This document shows, one piece after another, positions 1 to 5,404 of a stretch of 10,197 bases of DNA. Within the stretch, counting starts at the first letter, position 1. Every line of letters begins with the position of its first letter. The position numbers and the translations under genes are program-made. The stretch is taken from contig CAHJWV010000313.1 in NCBI GenBank assembly GCA_903643055.1, positions 1 to 10,197 on the forward strand, in the 5' to 3' direction. The notes beneath the pieces are model-generated. The model worked only from the letters and a program-made list of their open reading frames with translations, did no database searches and was not told where the DNA came from. The DNA is from Burkholderiales bacterium. Lineage in GTDB: Bacteria; Pseudomonadota; Gammaproteobacteria; Burkholderiales; Burkholderiaceae.

Positions 1-456
1 GTTCGGGTTGATGCCGGCGGTGGGCAATTGCAGGGTGCCAGTCTTGCCGGCCTGGATGTTGCCCTGGCCATCGGCCGGGTAGCCCATCAGCTTCAGGCCC
101 TGGTTGTTCACCAGGAAACCTTCCTTGCTGATCTGGAACTGGCCGTTGCGCGAATACACCGTCTGGCCGCCATCGCTCAGCTCGAAGAAGCCCGAGCCAT
201 TGATCGCCACATCGAGCGAGTTTTCGGTGGTGGTGGTGGCGCCTTGCTTAAATTGCTGTGTCACCGCCTGCAAGTTCACACCCATGCCGACGTTGGTGCG
301 GCCGCCGCCGCCGCTGAGCGCCGAGGCATACATGTCGCCGAACTCGGCGCGCGAGGTCTTGGCGCCATAGGTGTTGGCGTTAGCGACGTTGTTGCCGATG
401 ACTTCGAGGCTCTTGCTCGCAGCGTTCAGACCGGACAGACCTTGTTGGAAGCTCAT
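1..456 (-). CDS. flgE: Flagellar hook protein FlgE, N-terminal part (truncated by window edge)
   Basis: FlgE polymerises into the extracellular hook joining rod and filament. The first 152 residues are visible and the frame is open to base 1; family members usually exceed 390 residues, so over half is missing. The start reads MSFQQGLSGLNAASKSLEVI, followed by GNNVANANTYGAKTS (about residues 21-35), the N-terminal rod/hook signature shared by axial proteins. NGSGFFEL (86-93) and YSRNGQF (101-107) are typical of the FlgE/F/G group. The ATG at 456 is preceded by AAGGAAC at a good distance. Position after flgB, flgC and flgD, and the QGLSGLNAASK opening, favour FlgE over FlgF or FlgG. It is the fourth gene of the leftward operon, with a 62-nt gap after flgD. 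Confident identification; only the C-terminal hook domains cannot be judged. Confidence 0.95.
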   Translation of the reverse strand, partial: MSFQQGLSGLNAASKSLEVIGNNVANANTYGAKTSRAEFGDMYASALSGGGGRTNVGMGVNLQAVTQQFKQGATTTTENSLDVAINGSGFFELSDGGQTVYSRNGQFQISKEGFLVNNQGLKLMGYPADGQGNIQAGKTGTLQLPTAGINPN

Positions 457-518
457 GGATGTTCCTTGTTAAACCGAGATGCGGGCCGCGCGGGCAGCCG
501 TTGGATGCGGAAGAGAGA

Positions 519-1166
519 TCAGTTGTATGACTTGACGCTGCTGTAAGCGGTGTCGCCCGACTTCTGCAACTCCAGCGTCAGCGAGTCGCCAGAGGTGTTG
601 ACGGCCACCACCTTGTCGCGCATCAGCGCGGTCGGCTTCAGATCGCTGGCGCCGCTGGTGGCGGTCAAGCGGAAAGTCATGTTGTCGGAGGTGGCCACCG
701 CGCCAGCGTTCCAGTCGAAGCTGTGGGTGCCTGCGGTCTGCGCGCCGAGGTTGACGGTGTCGACCACGCGGCCGGCCCCATTGAGCACCTCCACCTTCAC
801 GTTGTCGGCCGCCGAAGTCAGCTCGAAGCCGCCTTGGCCGGTGCCGTCTTCCACACTCATTTTGTTGCCCGGAACAATCACGTCCTTGCCGATCAACGAT
901 GCGCTTTGCAGCGCCTGCATCTGCATGAACTGGCCCGACAGTCCCTGCACCGTGCTGTTGAGCTTGTCGACGCCCGACACCGTGCTGATCTGCGCCATCT
1001 GACTCGTGACCTGCGCGTTGTCCATCGGGTTCATCGGGTCCTGGTTCTGCATCTGCGTCACCAGCAGCTTCAGAAAGCGGTCCGAGGCTTCGGTTTCGTT
1101 GGAGGTCGCCACCGTCTTCTTGGTATTGAGATCGGCGTAGGTCGATTGAATGTTCGAGACGGTCAT
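519..1166 (-). CDS. flgD: Flagellar hook-capping protein FlgD
   Basis: FlgD forms the scaffold at the tip of the growing hook, promotes FlgE assembly and is discarded when the hook is finished. The product has 215 residues, normal for the family. The conserved N-terminal export/assembly region is clear: RFLKLLVTQMQNQDPMNPMD (30-49), then MAQISTVSGVDKLN (57-70). The rest (about 90-215) is the beta-rich FlgD Ig/tudor-type cap region, with VKVEVLNGAGRVVDTV (123-138) followed by the usual G-x-H-x-F-x-W element, seen as GTHSFDWNAG (146-155). The ATG at 1166 has CAGGAAC seven bases upstream. It lies between flgC and flgE with gaps of about 60 nt, so it is almost certainly co-transcribed with them. 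No defects seen. Confidence 0.96.
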   Translation of the reverse strand: MTVSNIQSTYADLNTKKTVATSNETEASDRFLKLLVTQMQNQDPMNPMDNAQVTSQMAQISTVSGVDKLNSTVQGLSGQFMQMQALQSASLIGKDVIVPGNKMSVEDGTGQGGFELTSAADNVKVEVLNGAGRVVDTVNLGAQTAGTHSFDWNAGAVATSDNMTFRLTATSGASDLKPTALMRDKVVAVNTSGDSLTLELQKSGDTAYSSVKSYN

Positions 1167-1229
1167 GACGGTTCCTGGTCAGTTGGATGTCGCAAAAGCA
1201 ATGAATAAAGCGAGGCTGAGGCGATGGCC

Positions 1230-1646
1230 TCACTGGCCCATCTGCAGCGTCTTGAGCAGCAGCGACTTCGCCGTGTTCATGACCTCGATGTTGTTTTGAT
1301 AAGAGCGGGAGGCCGAGATCATGTTGACCATCTCCTCCACCGCGTTGACGTTGCTGTAGGTCACATAGCCGTCGGCATCGGCTTGTGGGTGCTTCGGGTC
1401 GTGCACGCGGCGCCCAGGGGTCTGGTCTTCGCTGATGGTGCTGACTTTCACGCCGGCCGCGCCCGATTCACCGATCGTCTGGCCCATCAGCTCGGCCTGG
1501 AACGTGACCTGGCGCGCCTTGTAGGCCGTGCCGTTCGGGCCGGCCACGGTATCGGCGTTGGCAAGGTTCGAGGCCACCACATTGAGCCGCTGCGACTGCG
1601 CGCTGACGGCGCTGCCGGAGACGTTGAAGATCTGGAACATGCTCAT
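1230..1646 (-). CDS. flgC: Flagellar proximal rod protein FlgC
   Basis: FlgC is a proximal rod component of the periplasmic drive shaft. The 138-residue length is typical. The N-terminal axial motif is SQRLNVVASNLANADT (18-33), and the C-terminal motif is NVNAVEEMVNMISASRSYQN (99-118) followed by NIEVMNTAKSLLLKTLQMG. The DPxHPxAD-type segment typical of FlgC is present as DPKHPQADADGYV (83-95). The start chosen is the first ATG of an ATG-AGC-ATG pair at 1646, because CGGAGAG sits at the right distance upstream. It follows flgB with a 49-nt gap. The conserved signatures at both ends leave little doubt. Confidence 0.97.
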   Translation of the reverse strand: MSMFQIFNVSGSAVSAQSQRLNVVASNLANADTVAGPNGTAYKARQVTFQAELMGQTIGESGAAGVKVSTISEDQTPGRRVHDPKHPQADADGYVTYSNVNAVEEMVNMISASRSYQNNIEVMNTAKSLLLKTLQMGQ

Positions 1647-1695
1647 GGGGGCTCTCCGGTGATCTGGCGGTTCGTTCGATCAAAAACGGTTTTCA

Positions 1696-2106
1696 TCACT
1701 GGCCGCGGATCGCATCGAGCATCGTCTTCACGCTGCCGTTGATGAAGCGCAGGGTGGCCTCGTAATGCACCGAGTTGTCAGCGAAGTTCGCGCGTTCACG
1801 GTCCATGTCGACGGTGTTGCGATCGAGGTTGGTCTGGCTCGGTGCCGCATAAACCAGATTGGCGCTGGCCGCAGCGGCCGTGCCGCTTGCGCCGCCGATG
1901 TGGCCGGGCTGGCTCGCCGTCAGCGAGGGGGCGCTGTTGGCCTGCCCGGTCGCTTCGCGTAATGCCTTGGCAAAGTCCATGTCGCGAGCCACATAACCCG
2001 GCGTATCCGCGTTGGCAATGTTGCTGGCAATGATGCGCTGCCGCTCCGAGCGCAGGCTCAGCGCCTGGGCTTGAAAATCGAGCGAACTGGTGAGCTTGTT
2101 CAGCAT
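1696..2106 (-). CDS. flgB: Flagellar proximal rod protein FlgB
   Basis: FlgB is a proximal rod protein at the base of the flagellar axle. The product has 136 residues. The axial signature is SNIANADTPGYVARDMDF (28-45), the central part (50-95) is low-complexity Ala/Ser/Gly, as in many FlgB proteins, and the C-terminal axial helix contains HYEATLRFINGSVKTMLDAI (114-133). The start at 2106 gives MLNKLTSSLDFQAQALSLR, which lines up with the usual FlgB N-terminus and has a GAGA Shine-Dalgarno-like element eight bases upstream. An in-frame ATG at 2127 would add MWNEIAN but has no recognisable ribosome site. It is the first gene of the leftward flgBCDE operon, divergent from flgA. Confidence 0.94.
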   Translation of the reverse strand: MLNKLTSSLDFQAQALSLRSERQRIIASNIANADTPGYVARDMDFAKALREATGQANSAPSLTASQPGHIGGASGTAAAASANLVYAAPSQTNLDRNTVDMDRERANFADNSVHYEATLRFINGSVKTMLDAIRGQ

Positions 2107-2264
2107 GTTGGCGATCTCGTTCCACATGACAACCCGGCAATGAACCGACGGGTCGATGTGAAAGGATTGTGGACAGCCGACTCCAAAACATAAGCGGGAA
2201 TAGCGGCCGGTTTGCCAGCCATTTCCAGGCCTTGGGGTCGCACTCCGGGCTCTACATTGAGGAT
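2107..2264. promoter_or_regulatory. Divergent flgB/flgA intergenic region, presumed promoters
   Basis: This stretch separates the start of flgB (leftward) from the likely start of flgA (rightward), so it must drive at least flgB. In FlhDC-type betaproteobacteria this is a class-2 promoter region. I see no convincing sigma-70 hexamer pair on either strand. On the minus strand, bases 2217-2202 read TGGCAAACCGGCCGCT, which keeps the GG-N10-GC spacing of sigma-54 promoters but has a poor -12 element. The assignment as regulatory is by position, not by motif. Confidence 0.4.
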
Positions 2265-3026
2265 GTGGAAAAAACATCTCTCCTGCTGCGCTGGCTTCTC
2301 ACCCCGCTCGTCGTGATGGCGCTGATCTGGGCCCGTGACAGCGCTGCTCAGGCCACGCCTGCAAGCGAGGTCGCTAACTCGTCAGATGCGCAGCAAACCG
2401 TGCCCGACCAGGTACGCCAGTTCGTGCTCGGAAAGCTCGCGCCTGACGCGGCAGCGCCCGGCCAGCCCCGGGTCGAAGTGCTGCTGGGCCAACTCGATGC
2501 CCGGCTGCGCCTGGCGCCTTGCGAACGCATTCAGACCTACCTTCCAACCGGCGTTCGCCTGTGGGGCAAGACACGCGTCGGCCTGCGCTGCGTCAAGGGC
2601 GCGACGCCGTGGAATGTCTACCTGCCGGTCACCGTGAACGTCTATGGCCGCGCGCTGGTGGCTGCCGGCGAATTCCCGGCCGGCCACGTGCTGGCTAACG
2701 CCGATTTTCGTGAAGCCGAAGTCAACGTGGCTGAGGAACTGAGCAACCCGATCGTCACCGATGTGCAGGTGCTGATCGGGCGCACGCTGGCCAAGCCGGT
2801 ATCGCCGGGGCAAACCCTGAGGCAGGCCAGCCTGAAAGCGCGCCAGTGGTTTGCCGCCGGCGAGCAAATTCAAATTCGTGCCGTGGGCAACGGGTTTGCC
2901 GTGGCCAGCGGCGGCGAAGCACTGACGGCAGGGCTGGAGGGCCAAGTCGCCCGGGTTCGAACCGAATCCGGACGCGTTATCAGCGGCATCCCGGTGGCCG
3001 ATAAACAACTGGAAATCGCATTGTGA
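2265..3026 (+). CDS. flgA: Flagellar P-ring assembly chaperone FlgA
   Basis: FlgA is a periplasmic chaperone needed to assemble FlgI into the P-ring. From the GTG at 2265 the product has 253 residues. A signal peptide is evident: a short Lys/Arg n-region, the hydrophobic run WLLTPLVVMALIWA (10-23) and a likely cut after DSAAQA (about residue 30). An SAF-like region and C-terminal beta domain follow, with ARLRLAPCE (79-87), VGLRCVKG (105-112), GRTLAKPVSPGQTLR (172-186) and VRTESGRVISG (231-241). Cys86 and Cys109 could form a periplasmic disulphide (inference). The start is uncertain: GAGG lies only two bases before this GTG, and an in-frame GTG at 2169 would put about 60 residues before the predicted cut, too long for a signal peptide. 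It is divergent from flgB and followed by flgM. Confidence 0.92.
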   Translation: MEKTSLLLRWLLTPLVVMALIWARDSAAQATPASEVANSSDAQQTVPDQVRQFVLGKLAPDAAAPGQPRVEVLLGQLDARLRLAPCERIQTYLPTGVRLWGKTRVGLRCVKGATPWNVYLPVTVNVYGRALVAAGEFPAGHVLANADFREAEVNVAEELSNPIVTDVQVLIGRTLAKPVSPGQTLRQASLKARQWFAAGEQIQIRAVGNGFAVASGGEALTAGLEGQVARVRTESGRVISGIPVADKQLEIAL

Positions 3027-3062
3027 AGAGCCGACCTGCCATGACAATCTGCAAGAAAAAAT

Positions 3063-3090
3063 TAAAGTTCGCTGCCGGACGGGCCGATAC
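3063..3090 (+). promoter_or_regulatory. Sigma-28 (FliA) promoter for flgM
   Basis: TAAAGTTC (3063-3070) and GCCGATAC (3083-3090) match the FliA consensus TAAAGTTT-N11-GCCGATAA in 14 of 16 positions, but with a 12-base rather than 11-base spacer. It lies in the flgA-flgM gap, about 50 nt before the flgM start, and faces flgM. This is where a class-3 flgM promoter is expected, letting FliA drive its own inhibitor. A second match to the -10 element alone, GCCGATAA at 2997-3004 inside the flgA 3' end, lacks a good -35. Confidence 0.72.
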
Positions 3091-3140
3091 ACCGTCCATG
3101 TTGAAAGGTTAGGGTCCACGCCCAGCCCAAGGAGCACATG

Positions 3141-3443
3141 ATGAAGATCGGCAATCCAGCAGATAAGTCCGTTGCCTCGGTAACCACCGGCAATGCCCGC
3201 ACACCAACCAACGGTACCGGCAAGGCCCAGGAAACTGGCGCCTCTGACCCCAGCGCCAAGGTTGAGCTGTCGAAAACCGCGTCCAGCCTGTTGTCTTCGA
3301 ACTCAGCTTCGTCTGATTTCGATGCCGACAAGGTGGCTCGCATTTCGCAGGCCATCGCCGACGGCAAATTCGAGATCAACGCGGAAAAGATTGCCGACCG
3401 GCTGATCTCCAACGCTCAGGAAGTGCTCGGCAAGACGCATTGA
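3141..3443 (+). CDS. flgM: Anti-sigma-28 factor FlgM
   Basis: FlgM binds and inhibits FliA until it is exported through the completed hook-basal body, releasing late-gene transcription. The product has 100 residues. The opening MKIGNPADKS resembles the usual FlgM start. Residues about 15-60 are Ser/Thr/Ala/Asn-rich and look disordered, as in known FlgM. The sigma-binding C-terminal half is recognisable as DADKVARISQAIADGKFEIN (about 60-79), then AEKIADRLISNAQEVLG. Two adjacent ATGs occur at 3138 and 3141; AAGGAG (3129-3134) is three bases from the first and six from the second, so 3141 is preferred. It is preceded by a sigma-28-like promoter and followed by flgN. Its target, fliA, is in the same window at 8949-9662. 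Confidence 0.93.
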   Translation: MKIGNPADKSVASVTTGNARTPTNGTGKAQETGASDPSAKVELSKTASSLLSSNSASSDFDADKVARISQAIADGKFEINAEKIADRLISNAQEVLGKTH

Positions 3444-3458
3444 GCGCCATCCGGCGCT
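3443..3458 (+). other. Small hairpin at the flgM stop codon
   Basis: AGCGCC, loop ATCC, GGCGCT forms a perfect 6-bp GC-rich stem starting at the last base of the flgM stop codon. No T-run follows, so it is unlikely to terminate transcription alone. It sits in the 56-nt flgM-flgN gap and might affect mRNA stability or the flgM:flgN expression ratio; that role is inference. Confidence 0.3.
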
Positions 3459-3499
3459 GCGCCCTGCGATAACCCTCCTGCTATTTGGTGAGACTCGAC

Positions 3500-3895
3500 G
3501 TGAATACGCCCATGCCCCCCGTGGCCAGTCCCGAACTCGAAGCTGCGCTGGCTGCGGTGGAAACCCAGCTGTCGGCCCTTGGTGAATCGCTGCGCACCAA
3601 CGACAGCGTGGCCATCGATCACCACGCGACCGAGCTTCACCGAGCACTGGCGCGCGCCGTCGACCATTTCATCAACGCGGCCAAAAACGGCCCGGTGCCT
3701 CCGCCGCTTCGAGAGCGCCTGATGCTCGCCAGCGGCTTGGTGGCCTCGCAGCGAGAAGCGCTGGCCCGCGCCACTGCGGCGCTCGATCGGGCAATCGACG
3801 TGCTGATGCCCCGCGAGCAACGCACCGGTGGCCTCTATTCCGCAGTCGGCAGCGCCGATCGTGGCCTGCTGCGCGGCGGCTCGCTGCAAGCCTGA
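3500..3895 (+). CDS. flgN: FlgN-family flagellar export chaperone
   Basis: FlgN is a small cytoplasmic helical chaperone that delivers hook-associated proteins FlgK and FlgL to the export apparatus. The 131-residue product is almost all predicted helix: an N-terminal helix from about 10-35 (ELEAALAAVETQLSALGESL) and further Ala/Arg/Leu-rich helices through about residue 105. The C-terminal tail (about 106-131, with GGLYSAVGS) resembles the flexible chaperone tail. Family sequence conservation is low, so the call leans on size, helical content and position directly after flgM. The start is GTG 3500, preceded by GGTGAG (3487-3492) with seven bases between; in-frame GTG 3488 and TTG 3485 are alternatives without a ribosome site. 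Probably co-transcribed with flgM. Confidence 0.8.
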   Translation: MNTPMPPVASPELEAALAAVETQLSALGESLRTNDSVAIDHHATELHRALARAVDHFINAAKNGPVPPPLRERLMLASGLVASQREALARATAALDRAIDVLMPREQRTGGLYSAVGSADRGLLRGGSLQA

Positions 3896-3931
3896 CCCGG
3901 CGGCTTTCCCAGCTTCTCGATCCGCCTTCCA

Positions 3932-3960
3932 GGCCCGCCTGCAATTTCAGCAGGCGGCCC
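3932..3960 (+). terminator. Hairpin downstream of flgN, possible terminator
   Basis: CCGCCTGC (3935-3942) pairs perfectly with GCAGGCGG (3950-3957) around a 7-base AT-rich loop; after one mismatch two more G-C pairs extend the stem. It starts about 37 bases after the flgN stop and would close the flgA-M-N unit. It has no T-tract, so Rho-independent termination is doubtful and a 3'-end stabiliser is an alternative. Confidence 0.35.
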
Positions 3961-3973
3961 GGCGCGATCACCC

Positions 3974-4006
3974 AGGTGTGCTTCGTGTTGTCCTAACACG
4001 ACACCT
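3974..4006. repeat. Bulged inverted repeat between flgN and the VOC gene
   Basis: AGGTG (3974-3978) pairs with CACCT (4002-4006), and TCGTGTT (3983-3989) with AACACGA (3995-4001), around a 5-base loop; the left arm carries a 4-base bulge TGCT. All 12 pairs are Watson-Crick. It lies about 100 nt upstream of the VOC-family gene and could be a dyad operator for it or an RNA structure at the 3' end of the flgN transcript. Confidence 0.35.
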
Positions 4007-4109
4007 CAGCGCATCAACCACGCCTTGATCTGCACCCGGTCGAAGCGCTTTCGCGCGACATCGAATTTGCTGCGGCAAACTGGCGGGTCTCGATCGATCA
4101 CGCCCAGCG

Positions 4110-4517
4110 ATGCCCACCCACGGTTTCAGCCACTACAACCTGCGCGTTCCGCGGCCCCAGCTCGAAGAATTGCGCGATTTCTATCGCGACATCGTGGGCC
4201 TGGTGCCCGGTGAGCGGCCGCCATTCCAGAGCGTCGGTTATTGGCTTTACGCCGGATCTCGCCCTGTACTCCATTTGGTAGAAGCCTTGGTAGAAGATGG
4301 GGTAGAAGGCTCGGCGGCGTCATCGCCCTCGTCACCGCACACCTTCGACCATGCGGCCTTCGAATGCAGCGACCGCGAGGCATTCGAGCACCGGCTGGCG
4401 CAGCGCCAAATTCCCTACCAAGCCGACCCTGTGCCTCAGCGCGGTCAGGTTCAACTGTTCTTCCGTGACCCCGCCGGGCACGGTGTGGAATTGAATTTCC
4501 AGGAAACGCTTCGTTGA
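4110..4517 (+). CDS. VOC-family (glyoxalase/dioxygenase fold) protein
   Basis: The 135-residue protein has the two beta-alpha-beta-beta-beta modules of the vicinal-oxygen-chelate superfamily, a cytoplasmic metal-dependent fold including glyoxalase I, ring-cleavage dioxygenases and fosfomycin/bleomycin resistance proteins. Likely metal ligands fall at usual places: His8 (FSHYNLRV), His55 (PVLHLVE), His81 (TFDHAAFE) and Glu127 (GHGVELNF). The RDPAGHGVELNF ending (119-130) is characteristic, as is LRDFYRDIVGL (21-31). Substrate cannot be predicted. Residues about 57-76 between the modules come from a 12-bp tandem repeat and a Ser/Pro-rich stretch. The ATG at 4110 lacks a clear ribosome site. GNAT gene follows 124 nt downstream. 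No evident flagellar link. Confidence 0.88.
   Translation: MPTHGFSHYNLRVPRPQLEELRDFYRDIVGLVPGERPPFQSVGYWLYAGSRPVLHLVEALVEDGVEGSAASSPSSPHTFDHAAFECSDREAFEHRLAQRQIPYQADPVPQRGQVQLFFRDPAGHGVELNFQETLR
4275..4310 (+). repeat. Threefold imperfect 12-bp tandem repeat inside the VOC gene
   Basis: Three successive 12-mers read TTGGTAGAAGCC, TTGGTAGAAGAT and GGGGTAGAAGGC. They encode LVEA-LVED-GVEG at VOC residues 56-67, directly after the putative metal ligand His55. Being a multiple of three, the repeat keeps the frame and lengthens the linker between the two modules. Confidence 0.75.
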
Positions 4518-4590
4518 TCGCGGTCGAGCCAGCCGCGCGGTGTTGGAAGCCATGACGTTTCCCCTTCGATCCATTCACGGCGAGCGTCCT

Positions 4591-4610
4591 AAAGCGCCCG
4601 AAAGCGCTCG
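4591..4610. repeat. 10-bp tandem direct repeat in VOC-GNAT gap
   Basis: AAAGCGCCCG is followed directly by AAAGCGCTCG, with one difference, and then AAA. The pair lies about 32-51 nt upstream of the acetyltransferase start, where a regulator could bind, but it may be chance. AGCGC...GCGCT within it could also fold into a 5-bp stem. Confidence 0.4.
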
Positions 4611-4641
4611 AAATGCAATACCCCATCTCATGGCCTAACTC

Positions 4642-5259
4642 ATGACTGCCCTGCAAGCCGAACCGAATCCATCGATCTCCGACCCCGCGGCAGGAACGCT
4701 GCCGGCTTACCCCACGCTGCAGACCGAACGCCTGCGGCTGCGAGAGCTCACCGTCAGCGATGTGCCTGCGATGTTCGCCATCCACAGCGATGTCGAGGCG
4801 ATGCGCTGGTTCGGCACCGATCCGTTGACGGAGTTCGGGCAGGCCGAAGAAATGATCAACACCTTCGCGGGTTGGCGGCGCCTGCCGAACCCCGGCACGC
4901 GCTGGGGTATCGAACATCGGGCCACGGGTGAGCTGCTCGGCTCCTGCGGCCTCTTCAAATGGAATCGCGGCTGGAGGAGTTGCACCCTCGGCCATGAGCT
5001 GAGCCGACCGGCCTGGGGCCAGGGTTTCATGCGCGAAGCGCTGAACTGCGCGTTGGAATGGGGTTATGTGCAGATGGCACTGAACCGCGTTGAGGCCCAG
5101 GTTCACCCCGAGAACACGCCGTCGTTGAACGTCGTTCGTGGGCTGGGCTTTGTCGAAGAAGGCCGGCTGCGCCAAGCCGGGTTCTGGCTCGGTGAATACC
5201 ACGACCTGATTCAGTTTTCGCTGTTGCAACGGGAGCGCGGCGCACCTTCAGCTGGCTGA
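4642..5259 (+). CDS. GNAT-family N-acetyltransferase (RimJ/RimL-like)
   Basis: This 205-residue protein fits the RimJ/RimL-type GNAT group, cytoplasmic enzymes moving an acetyl group from acetyl-CoA to a protein N-terminus, amino acid or small amine. The N-terminal strand LQTERLRLRELTVSDVPAMF (26-45) is the usual opening. The acetyl-CoA pyrophosphate loop is at RPAWGQGFMREAL (122-134), matching the Q/R-x-x-G-x-G/A pattern. The late motif LNRVEAQVHPENTPSLNVV (147-165) followed by RGLGFVEEGRLR (166-177) gives the conserved Asn-x-x-Ser segment and the GF-x-x-EG turn. The acceptor is not predictable. The first 25 residues are extra and no good ribosome site precedes ATG 4642, so the start is tentative. 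Possibly co-transcribed with the VOC gene. Confidence 0.92.
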   Translation: MTALQAEPNPSISDPAAGTLPAYPTLQTERLRLRELTVSDVPAMFAIHSDVEAMRWFGTDPLTEFGQAEEMINTFAGWRRLPNPGTRWGIEHRATGELLGSCGLFKWNRGWRSCTLGHELSRPAWGQGFMREALNCALEWGYVQMALNRVEAQVHPENTPSLNVVRGLGFVEEGRLRQAGFWLGEYHDLIQFSLLQRERGAPSAG

Positions 5260-5286
5260 TTGCAGGCGCTGCCAGCCTTCATCTCA

Positions 5287-5314
5287 CGTGCGGCCGCGCA
5301 AGGCCGCGCGATTT
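5287..5314 (+). terminator. Likely terminator hairpin after the acetyltransferase gene
   Basis: CGTGCGGCC (5287-5295) and GGCCGCGCG (5302-5310) form a 9-bp stem with one G-T wobble and a 6-base loop, followed by ATTT. It starts 28 bases after the GNAT stop in a convergent gap, where a terminator is expected. The T-tract is short, so efficiency is uncertain. Confidence 0.45.
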
Positions 5315-5353
5315 AAGGCAGGCGCTGAATCCACACCTAACGCCAAGGCCGCA

Positions 5354-5397
5354 CTGTGCCCCGCACAGCCGAGCGCGAAGCACGCCACGTGCCGTGC
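5354..5397. repeat. Two further inverted repeats in the convergent gap
   Basis: CTGTGC-CCC-GCACAG (5354-5368) is a perfect 6-bp stem with a 3-base loop. Twelve bases on, GCACGCCACGTGCCGTGC (5380-5397) is an 18-bp palindrome around CACGTG, broken only by two symmetric mismatches. Both lie just past the stop of the leftward unknown gene and could end or protect its transcript; neither has a T-run. Confidence 0.45.
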
Positions 5398-5404
5398 CTG
5401 GGCT

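Noticed and set aside
1632..1646. Shared MFQIF start of FlgC and the chemoreceptor
   Set aside because: The similarity stops after five residues and the proteins are unrelated; taken as chance.
2202..2217. Sigma-54-like element on the minus strand upstream of flgB
   Set aside because: GG-N10-GC spacing is kept and TGGCA matches, but the -12 region is CCGC rather than TTGC, and betaproteobacteria of this type normally use FlhDC for this operon.
2169..2264. Upstream GTG at 2169 as the flgA start
   Set aside because: It would place about 60 residues before the signal cleavage site and use much of the divergent promoter region, so the GTG at 2265 is preferred, though without a good ribosome site.
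2997..3004. Exact sigma-28 -10 sequence GCCGATAA in the flgA 3' end
   Set aside because: The -35 position reads TATC rather than TAAA and the bases encode conserved-looking FlgA residues; the promoter at 3063-3090 is better.
2382..3137. 251-codon minus-strand frame opposite flgA
   Set aside because: Antisense shadow of flgA; no recognisable motif and its start falls beyond the flgM promoter.
4126..5229. 367-codon open frame on the minus strand across the VOC and GNAT genes
   Set aside because: It runs antisense to two recognisable protein families, has no family signature, and long antisense frames are expected in GC-rich coding DNA.
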